DNA of 64,000 bases from Flavobacterium sp. (GTDB lineage Bacteria > Bacteroidota > Bacteroidia > Flavobacteriales > Flavobacteriaceae): contig JACMLU010000023.1 of NCBI GenBank assembly GCA_014379405.1, positions 186,001 to 250,000 of the forward strand. The letters run 5' to 3'. Each line of letters starts with the position of its first letter. Within the stretch, counting starts at the first letter, position 1. The notes beneath the pieces are model-generated. The model did not search any database and was not told the origin of the DNA. It saw only the letters and a list, made by a program, of their open reading frames with translations. The position numbers were made by a program, and so were the translations under genes. Of this stretch, positions 54,645 through 64,000 are shown one piece after another.

Positions 54645-55748
54645 ATGGAAAATTCGAAAGGAACAATTTTAATTGTTGATGACAATACAAATAATTTAAA
54701 GGTTTTAGCGGGAGTCTTAAAGGAGAATTTATACGATTTTAGAATGGCCAAAAGTGGTCAATTGGCTTTGAACATTCTAGAAAAAACCACTCCCGATTTA
54801 ATCCTTCTTGACATACAAATGCCAGAAATGGATGGCTTTGAAACCTGCAAAAGAATTAAAGAAAACGAAGAGAATGTAAAAATTCCAATAATTTTTCTAA
54901 CTGCGAATACAGATTCTGAAAGTATAGCCAAAGCCTTTGAATCAGGAGGTGTGGATTATGTAACAAAACCATTTAATTCAAATGAACTTTTAGCTCGTAT
55001 TGCTACCCATATCAAGTTAAAAAAACAGGCAGAAGAATTGGAACGACAAAACGCAACAAAAGACAAATTTTTTTCAATAATATCGCATGATTTAACAAAC
55101 CCAATGGCCAGTATTATTGGGTTTTCCGATTTGATATTAGAAGATTACAATGAGTTAGAATCAGCCGACATTGAAACTTTTGTTGGATACATAAACCAAT
55201 CGGCAAAATTCTCTTTAGAGTTACTTCAAAACTTATTGGAGTGGTCCAGAATTCAAATTGGCAGTTTAGAATCTGTTAAAGTTGATTTTGACTTGAGTAA
55301 TTTACTAGATATAAATATTGAGGGAAGTAGACCGCAAGCATTAGCAAAAAATATTCAGATAAAATCTAATATTAAAGAAAACTTATTAATGTATGCCGAT
55401 GAAAAAATGATTTCAACTGTAGTTCGAAATTTAATTTCAAATGCAATTAAATTTACGCCAAATGGAGGAACAATAACTATTTCATCCGAAAAAAAGATTG
55501 TTTCTGATAAAAAAATTATCGAAACAGAAATTAGGGACACAGGGATAGGTATGGAAGAGGAAGATATTCAGAAACTTTTCAAAATTGAACAAAACTACTT
55601 ATCAAAAGGAACCAATAACGAAATAGGCACAGGTTTAGGATTGATACTTTGCAAAGAGTTTTTATATCAAAACGACGGAACAATTAGAATTGAAAGTCAA
55701 CCAAATATTGGAAGCAATTTCATTTTTACCCTGGATTCTGTAAATTAA
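54645..55748 (+). CDS. Response regulator-histidine kinase (REC-HisKA-HATPase)
   Basis: This 367-residue soluble protein has a receiver first (residues ~6-120, acceptor Asp56 in LILLDIQMPEMDG, Lys in VTKPFNSNEL), then HisKA with His148 in FFSIISHDLTNPMASIIGFS and a HATPase with RDTGIGM and GTGLGLILCKEF. With its N-terminal receiver it could be gated by phosphate from the upstream hybrid kinase. There is no output domain in either protein, so a final regulator must be encoded elsewhere. No terminator is clearly seen after it. Confidence 0.92.
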   Translation: MENSKGTILIVDDNTNNLKVLAGVLKENLYDFRMAKSGQLALNILEKTTPDLILLDIQMPEMDGFETCKRIKENEENVKIPIIFLTANTDSESIAKAFESGGVDYVTKPFNSNELLARIATHIKLKKQAEELERQNATKDKFFSIISHDLTNPMASIIGFSDLILEDYNELESADIETFVGYINQSAKFSLELLQNLLEWSRIQIGSLESVKVDFDLSNLLDINIEGSRPQALAKNIQIKSNIKENLLMYADEKMISTVVRNLISNAIKFTPNGGTITISSEKKIVSDKKIIETEIRDTGIGMEEEDIQKLFKIEQNYLSKGTNNEIGTGLGLILCKEFLYQNDGTIRIESQPNIGSNFIFTLDSVN

Positions 55749-55871
55749 TTTTAAGACATAACCATTCGCAATGCTTATTTACGTGAGCTTTTAACAATTT
55801 GTTTTATATACAAAACCCGGCAAACTTGCTAAATCATTGAGTTACTCACTATTTTTTTGATGTTTGGTATT
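55749..55871. other. Short gap downstream of the kinase pair
   Basis: AT-rich with a weak TTTGT...ACAAA hairpin near 55798-55816; I see no gene. The rest of the gap to 56097 is occupied by a disrupted small ORF. Confidence 0.4.
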
Positions 55872-56058
55872 TTAAAAAAAATTATCTTTTAAATAAAATA
55901 TAACTCCAATTAAAAGTCCAAATAAAAATAAAGACGCATATACTATTACTATAGTTTCTAAATTGCCATCAATTATTCCAATTACTATAACTATCATCAT
56001 CAATATTAAAAAAACAATGTTCTCAGGTTTTTTTTACCAAGACAATCAATTTATTCAT
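55872..56058 (-). pseudogene. Small two-helix membrane protein gene split at an A8 tract
   Basis: From ATG at 56058 the frame reads MNKLIVLVKKT and stops. If the A8 run (T8 at 56028-56035) were A7, the frame would continue without interruption for 61 residues: MNKLIVLVKKPENIV..., two hydrophobic helices around a GIIDGNLET turn, ending YLKDNFF at 55872. Three explanations remain: a real frameshift, a homopolymer sequencing error, or slippage at the A8 tract. A shorter intact version could start at ATG 56000. The gene is too small and interrupted to appear among ordinary ORF calls; family unknown. Confidence 0.6.
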
Positions 56059-56097
56059 TTTTTTCTAATATTAAAGTAACAACCCGATTTACAATCT

Positions 56098-58230
56098 CTA
56101 ATAATCAAAATACCAATTAAACACATCCGAGCGAATTCCCATAGAAAACCAAGTCGTGTTTTCCTTAAATATTGTGGCCGTGTTTTGTGAAGGATCAAAG
56201 TTTCTATAAATAAAACTACCAAAAAGTTTCAAGTTCGTCATTGGGTTTACTAAATATCCGGCTTGCAAGTCCGTGATAAAAACGTTGGTTTTGTTTCCTT
56301 GACCTACTTTCACGTCAGTGTCTGCATATCTTTCAACATCATAATCTCTGTAAATATTACCGCCGTAATTAGACTTGGCTCCTGAACTGGCAAAATCAAA
56401 ACCGCGAACTCCGTAAGTTATTTTAGCGTCGGCAAAAAGTCTGCCTTTGTGGTAACGAACAATGGCAATAAGTTCTTCAAAATTTCCTCCCCATTGATGC
56501 CCCATACTTTGATTGGCGTGAGCGTAATTGGTAAGTGGGTCGCTGTGTGAATATACATAAGGGCGCACGTGATTGTATTCCAACTGCAACAATAAATTAT
56601 CTACTTTAAAAGCATTAAAATATTTCACGCCCAACTGATAGGCAAATTTATTTTTCCAGCTATTGTTTCTCGCTTTTACGTCTCCAAGAGAAAATTCGTC
56701 CAACAAAAATTGTCCGTAAAGATTTACTTGATTGCTCCATTTGTATTTGTAAGTCAATCCCAAAAGCGCATTTCCTGTTCTTGCCGAAGCGGCAAACTCG
56801 ACAGCGCGATAAAAAATAATGGGGTTCACGAAATACATATCAAATCCCCTATTATTAGTATCCGACCAAACTACTGATTCAAAAAGCCCCACATTCAATC
56901 GATTCGAAATGTTCCAGCTCAAATAATGGTTTGCCATAAACTTGGTGGCATAGGTTCTTTCGAGAGTGACTTCTGGACGAACGTCTTTAAGCCACATATA
57001 AGTATTGGTGTATTTTATTTTCCAAAAATTGGTATTTATTTTAAAATACGGATACGGACTTGTTCCGTCGCTAGTCAATATGGAACGGTATCCATCACCT
57101 ATGAAATTCCTTCCATACCCTAATTGCAAATCAAGAAACTTGGCCGGAGCAAATGTCAAATTGGCTTCCGCCAATGGAAAATCATAGGCATCGGTCTTGA
57201 AATCTTTGGCAATTCCGATTCCGGGAATAATGGCAGGATTACCACCAGCTGGCTTTTTTGATTCGGCATAGCGATTGTAATAATCGGCAAATCTTCCTTG
57301 ACTTTCAAAAATGGATGTAGTGAAATTTAGTTGCGAACCCAATCCACCACTGAAATTGATTCCACGAGTATTTACAAATGTATTGACTTTATTTTTCCCA
57401 GAAGCCGTACCTACTTGCAAGTCCATTATAGGATTTATGACAAACCAATAATCTTCGCCTTGAATTTGGACCAAGTTTTCATTCCATAATTTTCTTCCCC
57501 ACCATCCCAATTTGTCTTTTTTTATCTTTTCATTTTCGGCTTCTAAGTCATAATATTTAGCAACCTCAGTATAAGTAAAAGGTTTAGAACCCGTGTGATT
57601 ATTGCTGCCAACCTGATTCATCGATGCATCAAAATGCGCGTAATAACTATGCGAAAACGGAATATTCAAATGACTCTTAAACTGCGGATTGTCGAATTTT
57701 TTATACGGAATACTGTCTAATTCAGTCAATTTCTTGGTAGGAGCATTTTTAACAACTACTGCATTTGTAGCAGCAACCGCTTCTGCTGCTTGTTGCTCAA
57801 CACTTTTTAACGGTATTGAAATCGTGATATTGTATTGAGAAAACGTTGGTTTCCCATTGTAGGTTGACGGTTTGATTTTAGGAAACTTGGCAAAAACCCT
57901 TTTGGCTTCCCGAATCAATGCATCGTCAACGGCATTAACATAAACCACTTTGAAAATTCCTTTTTCGTCCACTTCAAAAAGTACTTTGACTTTTCCTTGA
58001 AAATTGCTTTGAACCAAATTCTCGGGAACAACAAAATTTTGAAAAACAAAATCTTGCACCTCGTTATAAAAACATTTTTCCAAGGCAGTGGCTTCTAAAT
58101 TCTCGCACTTAAGAAAGACAGGAAATCGTGAAGGAGAAGTCACGTCAGTTTTTGGAGTAGTATTTACATCTTGTGCAAAAGCAACAAAAGCAAAAAGAAA
58201 CAAAAGCAATAACAGTAATCCTTTTTTCAT
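56098..58230 (-). CDS. remB: RemB-like gliding-associated outer-membrane protein (Wzi-type barrel)
   Basis: This 710-residue protein has a signal peptide (ending FAFVAFAQ, residues ~1-20) and a TonB C-terminal-like domain (~65-150: GKVKVLFEVDEKGIFKVVYV...SIPL), followed by a long beta-barrel of the capsule assembly Wzi kind (QLGYGRNFIGDGYRSI, LGLTYKYKWSNQVNLYGQ) and a C-terminal aromatic residue. Gene order relative to sprA and overall type match what I recall of F. johnsoniae RemB, a cell-surface gliding protein. Function beyond that (polysaccharide binding or export) is inferred from the Wzi fold. Downstream of deoC by 14 nt. Confidence 0.72.
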   Translation of the reverse strand: MKKGLLLLLLFLFAFVAFAQDVNTTPKTDVTSPSRFPVFLKCENLEATALEKCFYNEVQDFVFQNFVVPENLVQSNFQGKVKVLFEVDEKGIFKVVYVNAVDDALIREAKRVFAKFPKIKPSTYNGKPTFSQYNITISIPLKSVEQQAAEAVAATNAVVVKNAPTKKLTELDSIPYKKFDNPQFKSHLNIPFSHSYYAHFDASMNQVGSNNHTGSKPFTYTEVAKYYDLEAENEKIKKDKLGWWGRKLWNENLVQIQGEDYWFVINPIMDLQVGTASGKNKVNTFVNTRGINFSGGLGSQLNFTTSIFESQGRFADYYNRYAESKKPAGGNPAIIPGIGIAKDFKTDAYDFPLAEANLTFAPAKFLDLQLGYGRNFIGDGYRSILTSDGTSPYPYFKINTNFWKIKYTNTYMWLKDVRPEVTLERTYATKFMANHYLSWNISNRLNVGLFESVVWSDTNNRGFDMYFVNPIIFYRAVEFAASARTGNALLGLTYKYKWSNQVNLYGQFLLDEFSLGDVKARNNSWKNKFAYQLGVKYFNAFKVDNLLLQLEYNHVRPYVYSHSDPLTNYAHANQSMGHQWGGNFEELIAIVRYHKGRLFADAKITYGVRGFDFASSGAKSNYGGNIYRDYDVERYADTDVKVGQGNKTNVFITDLQAGYLVNPMTNLKLFGSFIYRNFDPSQNTATIFKENTTWFSMGIRSDVFNWYFDY

Positions 58231-58244
58231 ATTGGGTTTTGTGT

Positions 58245-58988
58245 TTAATACTCACCTTGGGCTTTTTGTCCATTAGCAATGGTACTCGCACCCGAAGTAC
58301 CAATTCGTTTTACGCCAAGCCGAATCATTTCGACTGCTTCTTCATAAGTTCTAACTCCTCCAGCGGCTTTTACGGGAAGAGGCGATGCGTTTTCAAGCAT
58401 CAATATTATGGTTGGAACTGTAGCTCCGTTGGGTAGATTATTTTCTGTTTTATAAAATCCTGTTGAAGACTTTACAAAAACGGACGAATAATTATCTTCT
58501 TTAAAATTAGTGATAACAACATTTTTTATCAAAGCCGATAACTGGATAATTTGCTTATCGGTGAGTGCTGCCACTTCGATAATCCACTTTACGACTTTGT
58601 TGTGAGCCAAACCTAGTTGGGTACATTTCAGGATTTCTTCTTTTACCAAATCTACATTTCCTTCTTTGAAGGCTTCGTAATTGCATACAAAATCGAGATC
58701 GTCCGCACCGTCTTCAATAGCTTGGATAGCTTCGACAAGTTTGGCTTCTAAACCCGATTTTCCTTCTGGAAAATCAATTACCGTCCCAATTTGCACTGCT
58801 GAATTAGCTTCGGTAATCATTTTTTTTGCGATGGAAACAATGTCTGGACGAATCATGATGAGTTTGAAATTCTCGTCAATAGCTTCCTGTATAAATCCTT
58901 TGGCTACAATCGTATTTTCGGCTTCGGTAAGTCCGGATTGTTCTGGTGTTTTTAAATAGGTCGAATCTAAATATTGCTTGATATTCAT
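58245..58988 (-). CDS. deoC: Deoxyribose-phosphate aldolase
   Basis: Cleaves 2-deoxyribose 5-phosphate to glyceraldehyde 3-phosphate and acetaldehyde in nucleoside catabolism. The 247 residues of TIM barrel contain the Schiff-base lysine in VFVKSSTGF (Lys173), the assisting Lys in LPVKAAGGVRT, and DDLDFV. It lies in the sprA-gcvH-vanZ-deoC-remB run on one strand, 31 nt after vanZ. Confidence 0.95.
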   Translation of the reverse strand: MNIKQYLDSTYLKTPEQSGLTEAENTIVAKGFIQEAIDENFKLIMIRPDIVSIAKKMITEANSAVQIGTVIDFPEGKSGLEAKLVEAIQAIEDGADDLDFVCNYEAFKEGNVDLVKEEILKCTQLGLAHNKVVKWIIEVAALTDKQIIQLSALIKNVVITNFKEDNYSSVFVKSSTGFYKTENNLPNGATVPTIILMLENASPLPVKAAGGVRTYEEAVEMIRLGVKRIGTSGASTIANGQKAQGEY

Positions 58989-59019
58989 CTGTTTATTATA
59001 AAGTATTCATTATAATCAA

Positions 59020-59406
59020 TTAAATTCTATCCACTATACTATCGAATGTATTCAACACAACAATTGTAATAACCGCTAAAGTTGCCCCAGATAAATTTGC
59101 CAATTCATCCATTACATCTGCACTTCTTGTAGTTGTGAAAAATTGTTGCATCAACTCTATCGCTATTCCGAAAAAAAACGAAAACACAAATGAAATAACC
59201 AAAGGTCTAAATATGTTTGATGTATTTAATTTCTTTTTAAAAAACAAAAACCAAAGTACCGTAAACACAAAATGGAAAGTAGCATGAATTGCTTTATCCA
59301 GATATGGGACTTCAATCTGCGGAAGATCACTTGATTTGATTAAACAAAAAAACAAGATTACTCCAGACCAAAATAAAGCCGCTATTAAAAAAAAAAGTTT
59401 ACGCAC
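59020..59406 (-). CDS. VanZ-family membrane protein
   Basis: This 128-residue protein has four helices; [23 protein letters not shown] and the [34 protein letters not shown] region carry the VanZ-family residues (the DKxxH and ExxQ..R..D.xDxxxN pattern). VanZ of enterococci modestly raises teicoplanin resistance, but chromosomal members are of unknown role. It overlaps gcvH by 8 nt and so is translationally coupled. Confidence 0.88.
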   Translation of the reverse strand: MRKLFFLIAALFWSGVILFFCLIKSSDLPQIEVPYLDKAIHATFHFVFTVLWFLFFKKKLNTSNIFRPLVISFVFSFFFGIAIELMQQFFTTTRSADVMDELANLSGATLAVITIVVLNTFDSIVDRI

Positions 59407-59779
59407 CTATTAATTCCTTGTATGCTTCACTCGAAAGCAAAGAATCTATTTCTCCTAAATTAGCTATTTTCACTTTTATCATCCAACCCGCTCCATAAGG
59501 ATCAGTGTTTACACTTTCTGGTGAACTTTCTAAGTCATCATTAAATGCAATGATTTCTCCAGATAAAGGAAGAAACAAATCCGAAACTGTTTTTACAGCT
59601 TCTACAGTTCCAAAAACCTCGTCTTTTTCCAAGGTTTGATCTAAAGTTTCCACTTCAACATATACAATGTCTCCTAATTCTTTTTGAGCAAAATGAGTAA
59701 TTCCTACTGTTGCTACATCACCTTCAATGCTAACCCATTCGTGATCTTTTGTGTACTTTAAATTTGCTGGTATGTTCAT
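59399..59779 (-). CDS. gcvH: Glycine cleavage system H protein
   Basis: This 126-residue lipoyl carrier shuttles the aminomethyl group between glycine-cleavage P and T proteins. The lipoylated lysine is Lys63 in [12 protein letters not shown], with KDHEWV near the start and [10 protein letters not shown] at the end, all typical. The other gcv genes are not in the window. A TACTTTTG -7-like box (minus strand, 59837-59844) may drive it. Confidence 0.95.
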   Translation of the reverse strand: MNIPANLKYTKDHEWVSIEGDVATVGITHFAQKELGDIVYVEVETLDQTLEKDEVFGTVEAVKTVSDLFLPLSGEIIAFNDDLESSPESVNTDPYGAGWMIKVKIANLGEIDSLLSSEAYKELIGA

Positions 59780-59887
59780 TTTAATAAAGTTTAAGTCCCC
59801 TAAATATGAGACAGATTTTAGATTTTAATTATTTTTCAAAAGTATTATTTCCAATTCTATTATTAGCCTGATTAGAATAAAATTTTG

Positions 59888-62800
59888 TTAATTTCCAAAA
59901 TTATATCGAAGCGTAAATCCTGAACGGATATTTGTCAAAGGAAAAGAAGTCGAAATCACTGCTTTAGAAAACGCATGGTCATAATAGAAAATAGCTGTCA
60001 GATTTTTGCTGAAAGAATAATCGGCAGTTAACTTCAACGACCAAACATTTTGTCCACCAGCCAATTGATTGTTGTCGTAATCCAAATAGCGCACTATGGT
60101 TTGATTGTTTCTATACGACATATCTGCTTTTATGATGATGTCACTTTTTATGATTCCCGTAGGATTGTCGGCCAGTCTGGACGAAAAAACGACATCTTTT
60201 ATTCTATACCCCATTCCCACAACATATTCTATCCCTTTCACTTCCGTCAATAAATTGTTGTCGAAACTCATAGACAAGGCTCTATCTTTTTTCACTTCGG
60301 TCAATATCTTTAACGAATTCATTAATTCAAAATCCATTCGGATAAGCGGGTTAAACTGTTCTACCAAATTGACATTCGACATAATGGTTTTATTGAAAAA
60401 ATTACCACTTGCATCCACTCCACTAGGGTCTTTATCGAATTGGAAATTTGACCTGAATGCATTGACTGTATAGGAAGCTCTGTAATTTTGTTGCAAAGAG
60501 AAACGTTTGAAATTCTTTTTGAAAAAAGCGTAACGCATCAACCCATTGTATTTTATGGACCAGTTAGGTATTGGGAAACTTTTGAAAATTCCAAGAGAAG
60601 CATTAGACGCATCTCCACCGGAATATGCTGCTAAAAAGGCAGGTAATAACACGGCTTGATTATTTTTTCCGTATCCTTTCGGGAATCCATCTGTATCAAT
60701 ATTCGCAGGATTAGTAAGATCAATTCCTTTTTCTGTCGCCAATCTGTTGGCAACCGTAAGCCTATTACTTCTGAAATCATCAAATGCTGCCGAGATATTT
60801 TCATCACTAGTAGAAAAAGACGTCTTGATAAGAATGGTAGAAATAGAGAAAAGACCATAACTATATGGAGAACGTGCATTGTACACCCCATTGCTAACAT
60901 CAAATTGTTCTGAAAAATTCTCGGAATATGCTCTATCCAATGTTAAATCAATTTTCAAATCTGGGAACAAATCGACATTTGCCGTAGTTTTGAATACTTC
61001 ATTTTCCACTTGGGAATAACTTTGGTTAAAGTCGGGATAGCTTGTCAGCCAACCGTTTTTAGCCGCTTCGAAACGCACGTCATCCTGGCTTCCAAAAGTA
61101 AATCCAAGAGAAGGTCTTGACGAACCAAAGAAACCTACACCCGGTGTATATCCAGGTAAAACAGTACCACTATTTTTAACATAACTCGTTTGTATATTTT
61201 TGACACTGGTCAAAACTCCTATAAATCCATTTAAAAAATTGTTTTGTTTTGGAACCAACAGATTTGTATTGGCCACTTTTTCACCTGGTTTTGGAGCTAC
61301 AGCTTTTGGAGTTGCTTTTAATTGTGATTTTTTTGTCAATCCAATATACTTATAAAAAGTATCCATTGTAAAGGTTGCATTCAAATTGTGGGAACTCGCA
61401 TTTTGAATCGTATTACCCAAATTATAATCCACTCCTCCAATTTCTATATTAGACAAAGCCACCGAAGCTCTTTGCCAGCTATAGTCACCAGTATAAGAAT
61501 AATTAGCTTTTATGAAACTAAAAACAGGAATTTTATCGATTGGAATCTGATAGTTCAAAACCAATTGTTGCATGTGTTGGTTAGCTTGTCCTACATCCCA
61601 GTAGCTGTCCCAGATAGTAAAACTATCTATTGGCTCGTTGTTCTCGTTCATATAGTTTTTTACAATATTACTGGAGGAAGCTGTATAGTTTAATTTCAAT
61701 GATTTCGTTAAATTAAAATTGAATCCATATTGATAATTAAATCCAAAATTCCTTCTGTACATTGGATCAATACCAATTCCTTCAACTTCTACTTGTCTAA
61801 ATTGTTGACGGTTGTATTGTCTAATAATGTTAGTATTGAAATTGATATTGGATGGCAAATAATTAAAGTTGAAATCGCTTAGCATCTTCCAATAATTACT
61901 TTTTTTCATAAACGCCGTTTTCTTGAACGGTTCCACTGATTTGGGTTGAAAACTATAAGCATAATCTACAGCGGTGCTGGCTTGTTGATCTACATAATCC
62001 TCAATTTCAAAATCGTGGCGTTCCACCTCATTATAGGATTGTGAAAAAGTAAAGTTCTCGGGATCATAAACGTGAGATTTTTGTTCTTCGCCTCTTTCCT
62101 TTCTTACTCCAATAAAATTGATGCTTTTTCTTTTGGTATAATCCACCGCCCTGTTGTTGATATTGTCTCTTTCGGCAGGATCAGTGGTATTGTCCAATAG
62201 CTGTTTTAGTTTAATATCTTGATTAAATGGATCATATTCCGGGGTTATTGTTTCTTCACCAATGGCATAGTTAAACGGCAAAGTGATTTTCCATTTTGGC
62301 GGCAATAATTTACCTAAACTCAAATTAGTAACAATATTATATTGTTTAACATCTTCTCTACTTCTTTCGTTTGGTCCTTCTTCTAATGCTCCAAAACCTA
62401 TTGTACTGGTTCTACCTGTGGCTGAAACAGTGGCAAAATCGGCAAGATTCGTATCAACATTCAACACGGCAGCCATTCCTTTACTATTATCCATATCGGC
62501 TACACGGAGTTCATTGAACCAAACTTCTCCTTTTGTGGCTTGATGGGTTTCATCACTTTTTACCCCCAACATCAAATTACGGATTAATCCAAAATTTGGA
62601 TTTCCTCTAATTCCTAATCTCAATTTGGCATCTCCATCCCCATTAGGAAATACATCCAGATGATCATCTGGATAATATATGGCTCCGTCTGGCAAAGGCG
62701 TTTTTGGAACACCAATTTTCATAGCTGTAAGTAATGCCAACGAAAGATCGATTTCGTTTTCTGTAGGCCAAACCGTTTCTGCACTCAAGGAAGTACAATT

Positions 62801-64000
62801 TGAACCTGTTGTAGAAGACGGCAATGTAACTTTCAACGGAATTTCAATTTGGTAAAAATTTTGGGTAAAGTCATTTCCAAAACGGATAAACCCCGTCATT
62901 TGATCATCACTAAGTGGAATTTCGCCTGGTAGGGATTCTGCATGTAAAAACATTTTCAATTTCTTGAACTGACGCATATCCACACTCACGTTTTTGAAAA
63001 CAGCTCTTGAATCTAATGGTTCCAATCCATCCCCTGAAACTCTCAAAGACAAGGATTGTTCATTTTGATTGATAACCGTATTATTGTTATACAACTGTTC
63101 TTGTTGTACCCCTGGAGGAACAACATAATTAATAGGACATCTATCGTTATTCTCTTGAAGGTTTACCGCCAGCACATCTAAATCTGTCCCATCATCTGAC
63201 ACGTTTAAATCATTTGGATCAAGTGAACTTGTATATCTTCTCCAATCACCTCTTACTAAATCCAAGGCACCAAAACGAACTGTTACTTCGTTGCTGAAAC
63301 CCGTCATAAACATCCTCATAAAACGAATGGATCTAAAATCGGAAATATTACCAATGGTATTTTCTGGTTGTGAAACAGGAATTTTAAATTGAATCCATCT
63401 AGCATCAGTAACCGATCCGTTGTCCATTGTGACTTGAGTGTTTCTAATATCGGTAATATAATTTTGACCAACACTCATATTTGGTTTCATATCAATACTG
63501 TATTCATAATATGCATTGATGGTATTCATCGTGTTGTCCCTGTTGATGTCTTCCACATCGGGATTGGAAGTAGCACCTCTGTTGGCATCATTAATATCAA
63601 CTGCAGAGTTTCCATCGACACCATTATAATTTTTATATCGATCCAATACACTTCCCGAAGCATTCAAATAATACCTATAATCATCTGCAGCAGGATCGGG
63701 TTGGGACGCATAATTAGTATAGATTGCCCCCTCTTTGGCATTAGGCAAACCGTCCAATCCAATATCTTGATTGGCTCTATTGGCAGTATTGGTGTCAAAA
63801 GCATAAATCAAGGATTGCGAAGCGGGCACATCTCCCCATAGCGGCTGAGGGTTTACCAAAATTTGATCTGCACCCAATCCGTTTTCATATTGTTTTCTTC
63901 CATCTTTCAGGACATCTTCTGAAATTTCTCCTAAATTGAAATAAATTTTACCCGTATTAGTTGTAGGGACTTGGCCAGCTCCAACATAAGGATCCAATAC
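59888..64000 (-). CDS. sprA: T9SS translocon / gliding protein SprA (C-terminal part)
   Basis: The frame is open to the right edge; the visible 1,370 codons are the C-terminal part of a protein that is ~2,400 residues in F. johnsoniae. SprA (Sov) is the giant outer-membrane beta-barrel that forms the T9SS export channel. Visible landmarks: a carbohydrate-binding-like jelly roll in the upstream part (ARWIQFKIPVSQPEN), EVWFNELRVADMDN, GRTSTIGFGALEEGP, FAYSF-type barrel strands and the ending IRSGFTLRYNFGN with conserved terminal aromatic strand. It is needed for secretion of both type A and type B cargo such as the proteins at 1-2691 and 33703-36678. No frameshift is seen in the visible part. 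Confidence 0.93.
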   Translation of the reverse strand, partial: VLDPYVGAGQVPTTNTGKIYFNLGEISEDVLKDGRKQYENGLGADQILVNPQPLWGDVPASQSLIYAFDTNTANRANQDIGLDGLPNAKEGAIYTNYASQPDPAADDYRYYLNASGSVLDRYKNYNGVDGNSAVDINDANRGATSNPDVEDINRDNTMNTINAYYEYSIDMKPNMSVGQNYITDIRNTQVTMDNGSVTDARWIQFKIPVSQPENTIGNISDFRSIRFMRMFMTGFSNEVTVRFGALDLVRGDWRRYTSSLDPNDLNVSDDGTDLDVLAVNLQENNDRCPINYVVPPGVQQEQLYNNNTVINQNEQSLSLRVSGDGLEPLDSRAVFKNVSVDMRQFKKLKMFLHAESLPGEIPLSDDQMTGFIRFGNDFTQNFYQIEIPLKVTLPSSTTGSNCTSLSAETVWPTENEIDLSLALLTAMKIGVPKTPLPDGAIYYPDDHLDVFPNGDGDAKLRLGIRGNPNFGLIRNLMLGVKSDETHQATKGEVWFNELRVADMDNSKGMAAVLNVDTNLADFATVSATGRTSTIGFGALEEGPNERSREDVKQYNIVTNLSLGKLLPPKWKITLPFNYAIGEETITPEYDPFNQDIKLKQLLDNTTDPAERDNINNRAVDYTKRKSINFIGVRKERGEEQKSHVYDPENFTFSQSYNEVERHDFEIEDYVDQQASTAVDYAYSFQPKSVEPFKKTAFMKKSNYWKMLSDFNFNYLPSNINFNTNIIRQYNRQQFRQVEVEGIGIDPMYRRNFGFNYQYGFNFNLTKSLKLNYTASSSNIVKNYMNENNEPIDSFTIWDSYWDVGQANQHMQQLVLNYQIPIDKIPVFSFIKANYSYTGDYSWQRASVALSNIEIGGVDYNLGNTIQNASSHNLNATFTMDTFYKYIGLTKKSQLKATPKAVAPKPGEKVANTNLLVPKQNNFLNGFIGVLTSVKNIQTSYVKNSGTVLPGYTPGVGFFGSSRPSLGFTFGSQDDVRFEAAKNGWLTSYPDFNQSYSQVENEVFKTTANVDLFPDLKIDLTLDRAYSENFSEQFDVSNGVYNARSPYSYGLFSISTILIKTSFSTSDENISAAFDDFRSNRLTVANRLATEKGIDLTNPANIDTDGFPKGYGKNNQAVLLPAFLAAYSGGDASNASLGIFKSFPIPNWSIKYNGLMRYAFFKKNFKRFSLQQNYRASYTVNAFRSNFQFDKDPSGVDASGNFFNKTIMSNVNLVEQFNPLIRMDFELMNSLKILTEVKKDRALSMSFDNNLLTEVKGIEYVVGMGYRIKDVVFSSRLADNPTGIIKSDIIIKADMSYRNNQTIVRYLDYDNNQLAGGQNVWSLKLTADYSFSKNLTAIFYYDHAFSKAVISTSFPLTNIRSGFTLRYNFGN

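Noticed and set aside
59020..59406. Glycopeptide resistance locus, suggested by VanZ
   Set aside because: Isolated VanZ-family genes are widespread; no vanH, vanA or vanX is present, and the gene is embedded in the sprA-gcvH neighbourhood.
63389..63841. 150-codon plus-strand ORF rich in Ile/Ser inside sprA
   Set aside because: Composition reflects the antisense of sprA codons; no signal peptide or recognisable family, and sprA is certain on the other strand.

Overview
The window is a low-GC chromosome segment from a member of the Bacteroidota, most probably a Flavobacterium or close relative. The evidence is the type IX secretion (T9SS) and gliding genes (SprA, a RemB-like protein, a PorP/SprF protein), cargo proteins with T9SS sorting domains of both type A and type B, promoters of the Bacteroidota form (TTG or TTTG, 16-23 nt, TAnnTTTG), and familiar gene neighbourhoods. 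From memory, the order sprA, gcvH, vanZ, deoC, remB matches Flavobacterium johnsoniae. I see no rRNA, tRNA, transposase, prophage or CRISPR array.

Layout. 1-2.7 kb: 3' part of a giant T9SS type B surface protein with tandem 249-bp repeats. 2.7-11.7 kb: a folate kinase/deoxynucleoside kinase fusion, sppA, an AsmA-like protein, a DUF2797 protein, a GH3-like enzyme and a small RelE/ParE-type toxin-antitoxin pair. 11.7-18.7 kb (minus strand): serB, clpX, clpP, tig, a small membrane protein, an alpha/beta hydrolase and pdxJ. 18.7-27.5 kb (plus strand): an envelope-building cluster of CBS protein, nadK, DUF6089 protein, uppS, bamA, two OmpH/Skp-like chaperones and murI. 27.5-33.1 kb: gamma-carbonic anhydrase, PorP/SprF, an Nfu-type protein, a DUF255 thioredoxin-fold protein and MscS.

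33.1-36.8 kb: an apparent insertion. A large ELWxxDGT-repeat T9SS type A protein lies between intact tsaB and a second, frameshifted copy of the last ~140 bp of tsaB. 36.8-44.7 kb (minus strand): tsaB and a MacAB/TolC-type exporter (ATPase, two permeases, two adaptors, one TolC). 44.8-51.5 kb: a DUF4403 lipoprotein, then a cytochrome oxidase accessory cluster (heme O synthase, two subunit III proteins, subunit IV, a cysteine-less Sco-like protein, Sco, DUF420 and a small CxxC membrane protein); catalytic subunits I and II are absent. 51.5-51.9 kb: an apparent small minus-strand transcript with several hairpins and its own terminator. 51.9-55.7 kb: a hybrid histidine kinase and a REC-first histidine kinase. 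55.8-64 kb (minus strand): a small membrane gene broken at an A8 tract, remB, deoC, vanZ, gcvH and the C-terminal 1,370 codons of sprA.

The signal that ordinary genes do not explain is a set of intergenic arrays of 7-nt tandem repeats. The heptamer differs at each locus (TGATTNN, AAATCTA, GGAAGAT, AACTTCT, AGTTATG, AAAACTG-like, AAAGAAC, ACTTCTA), and arrays often come in facing pairs. One array encodes part of a signal peptide.
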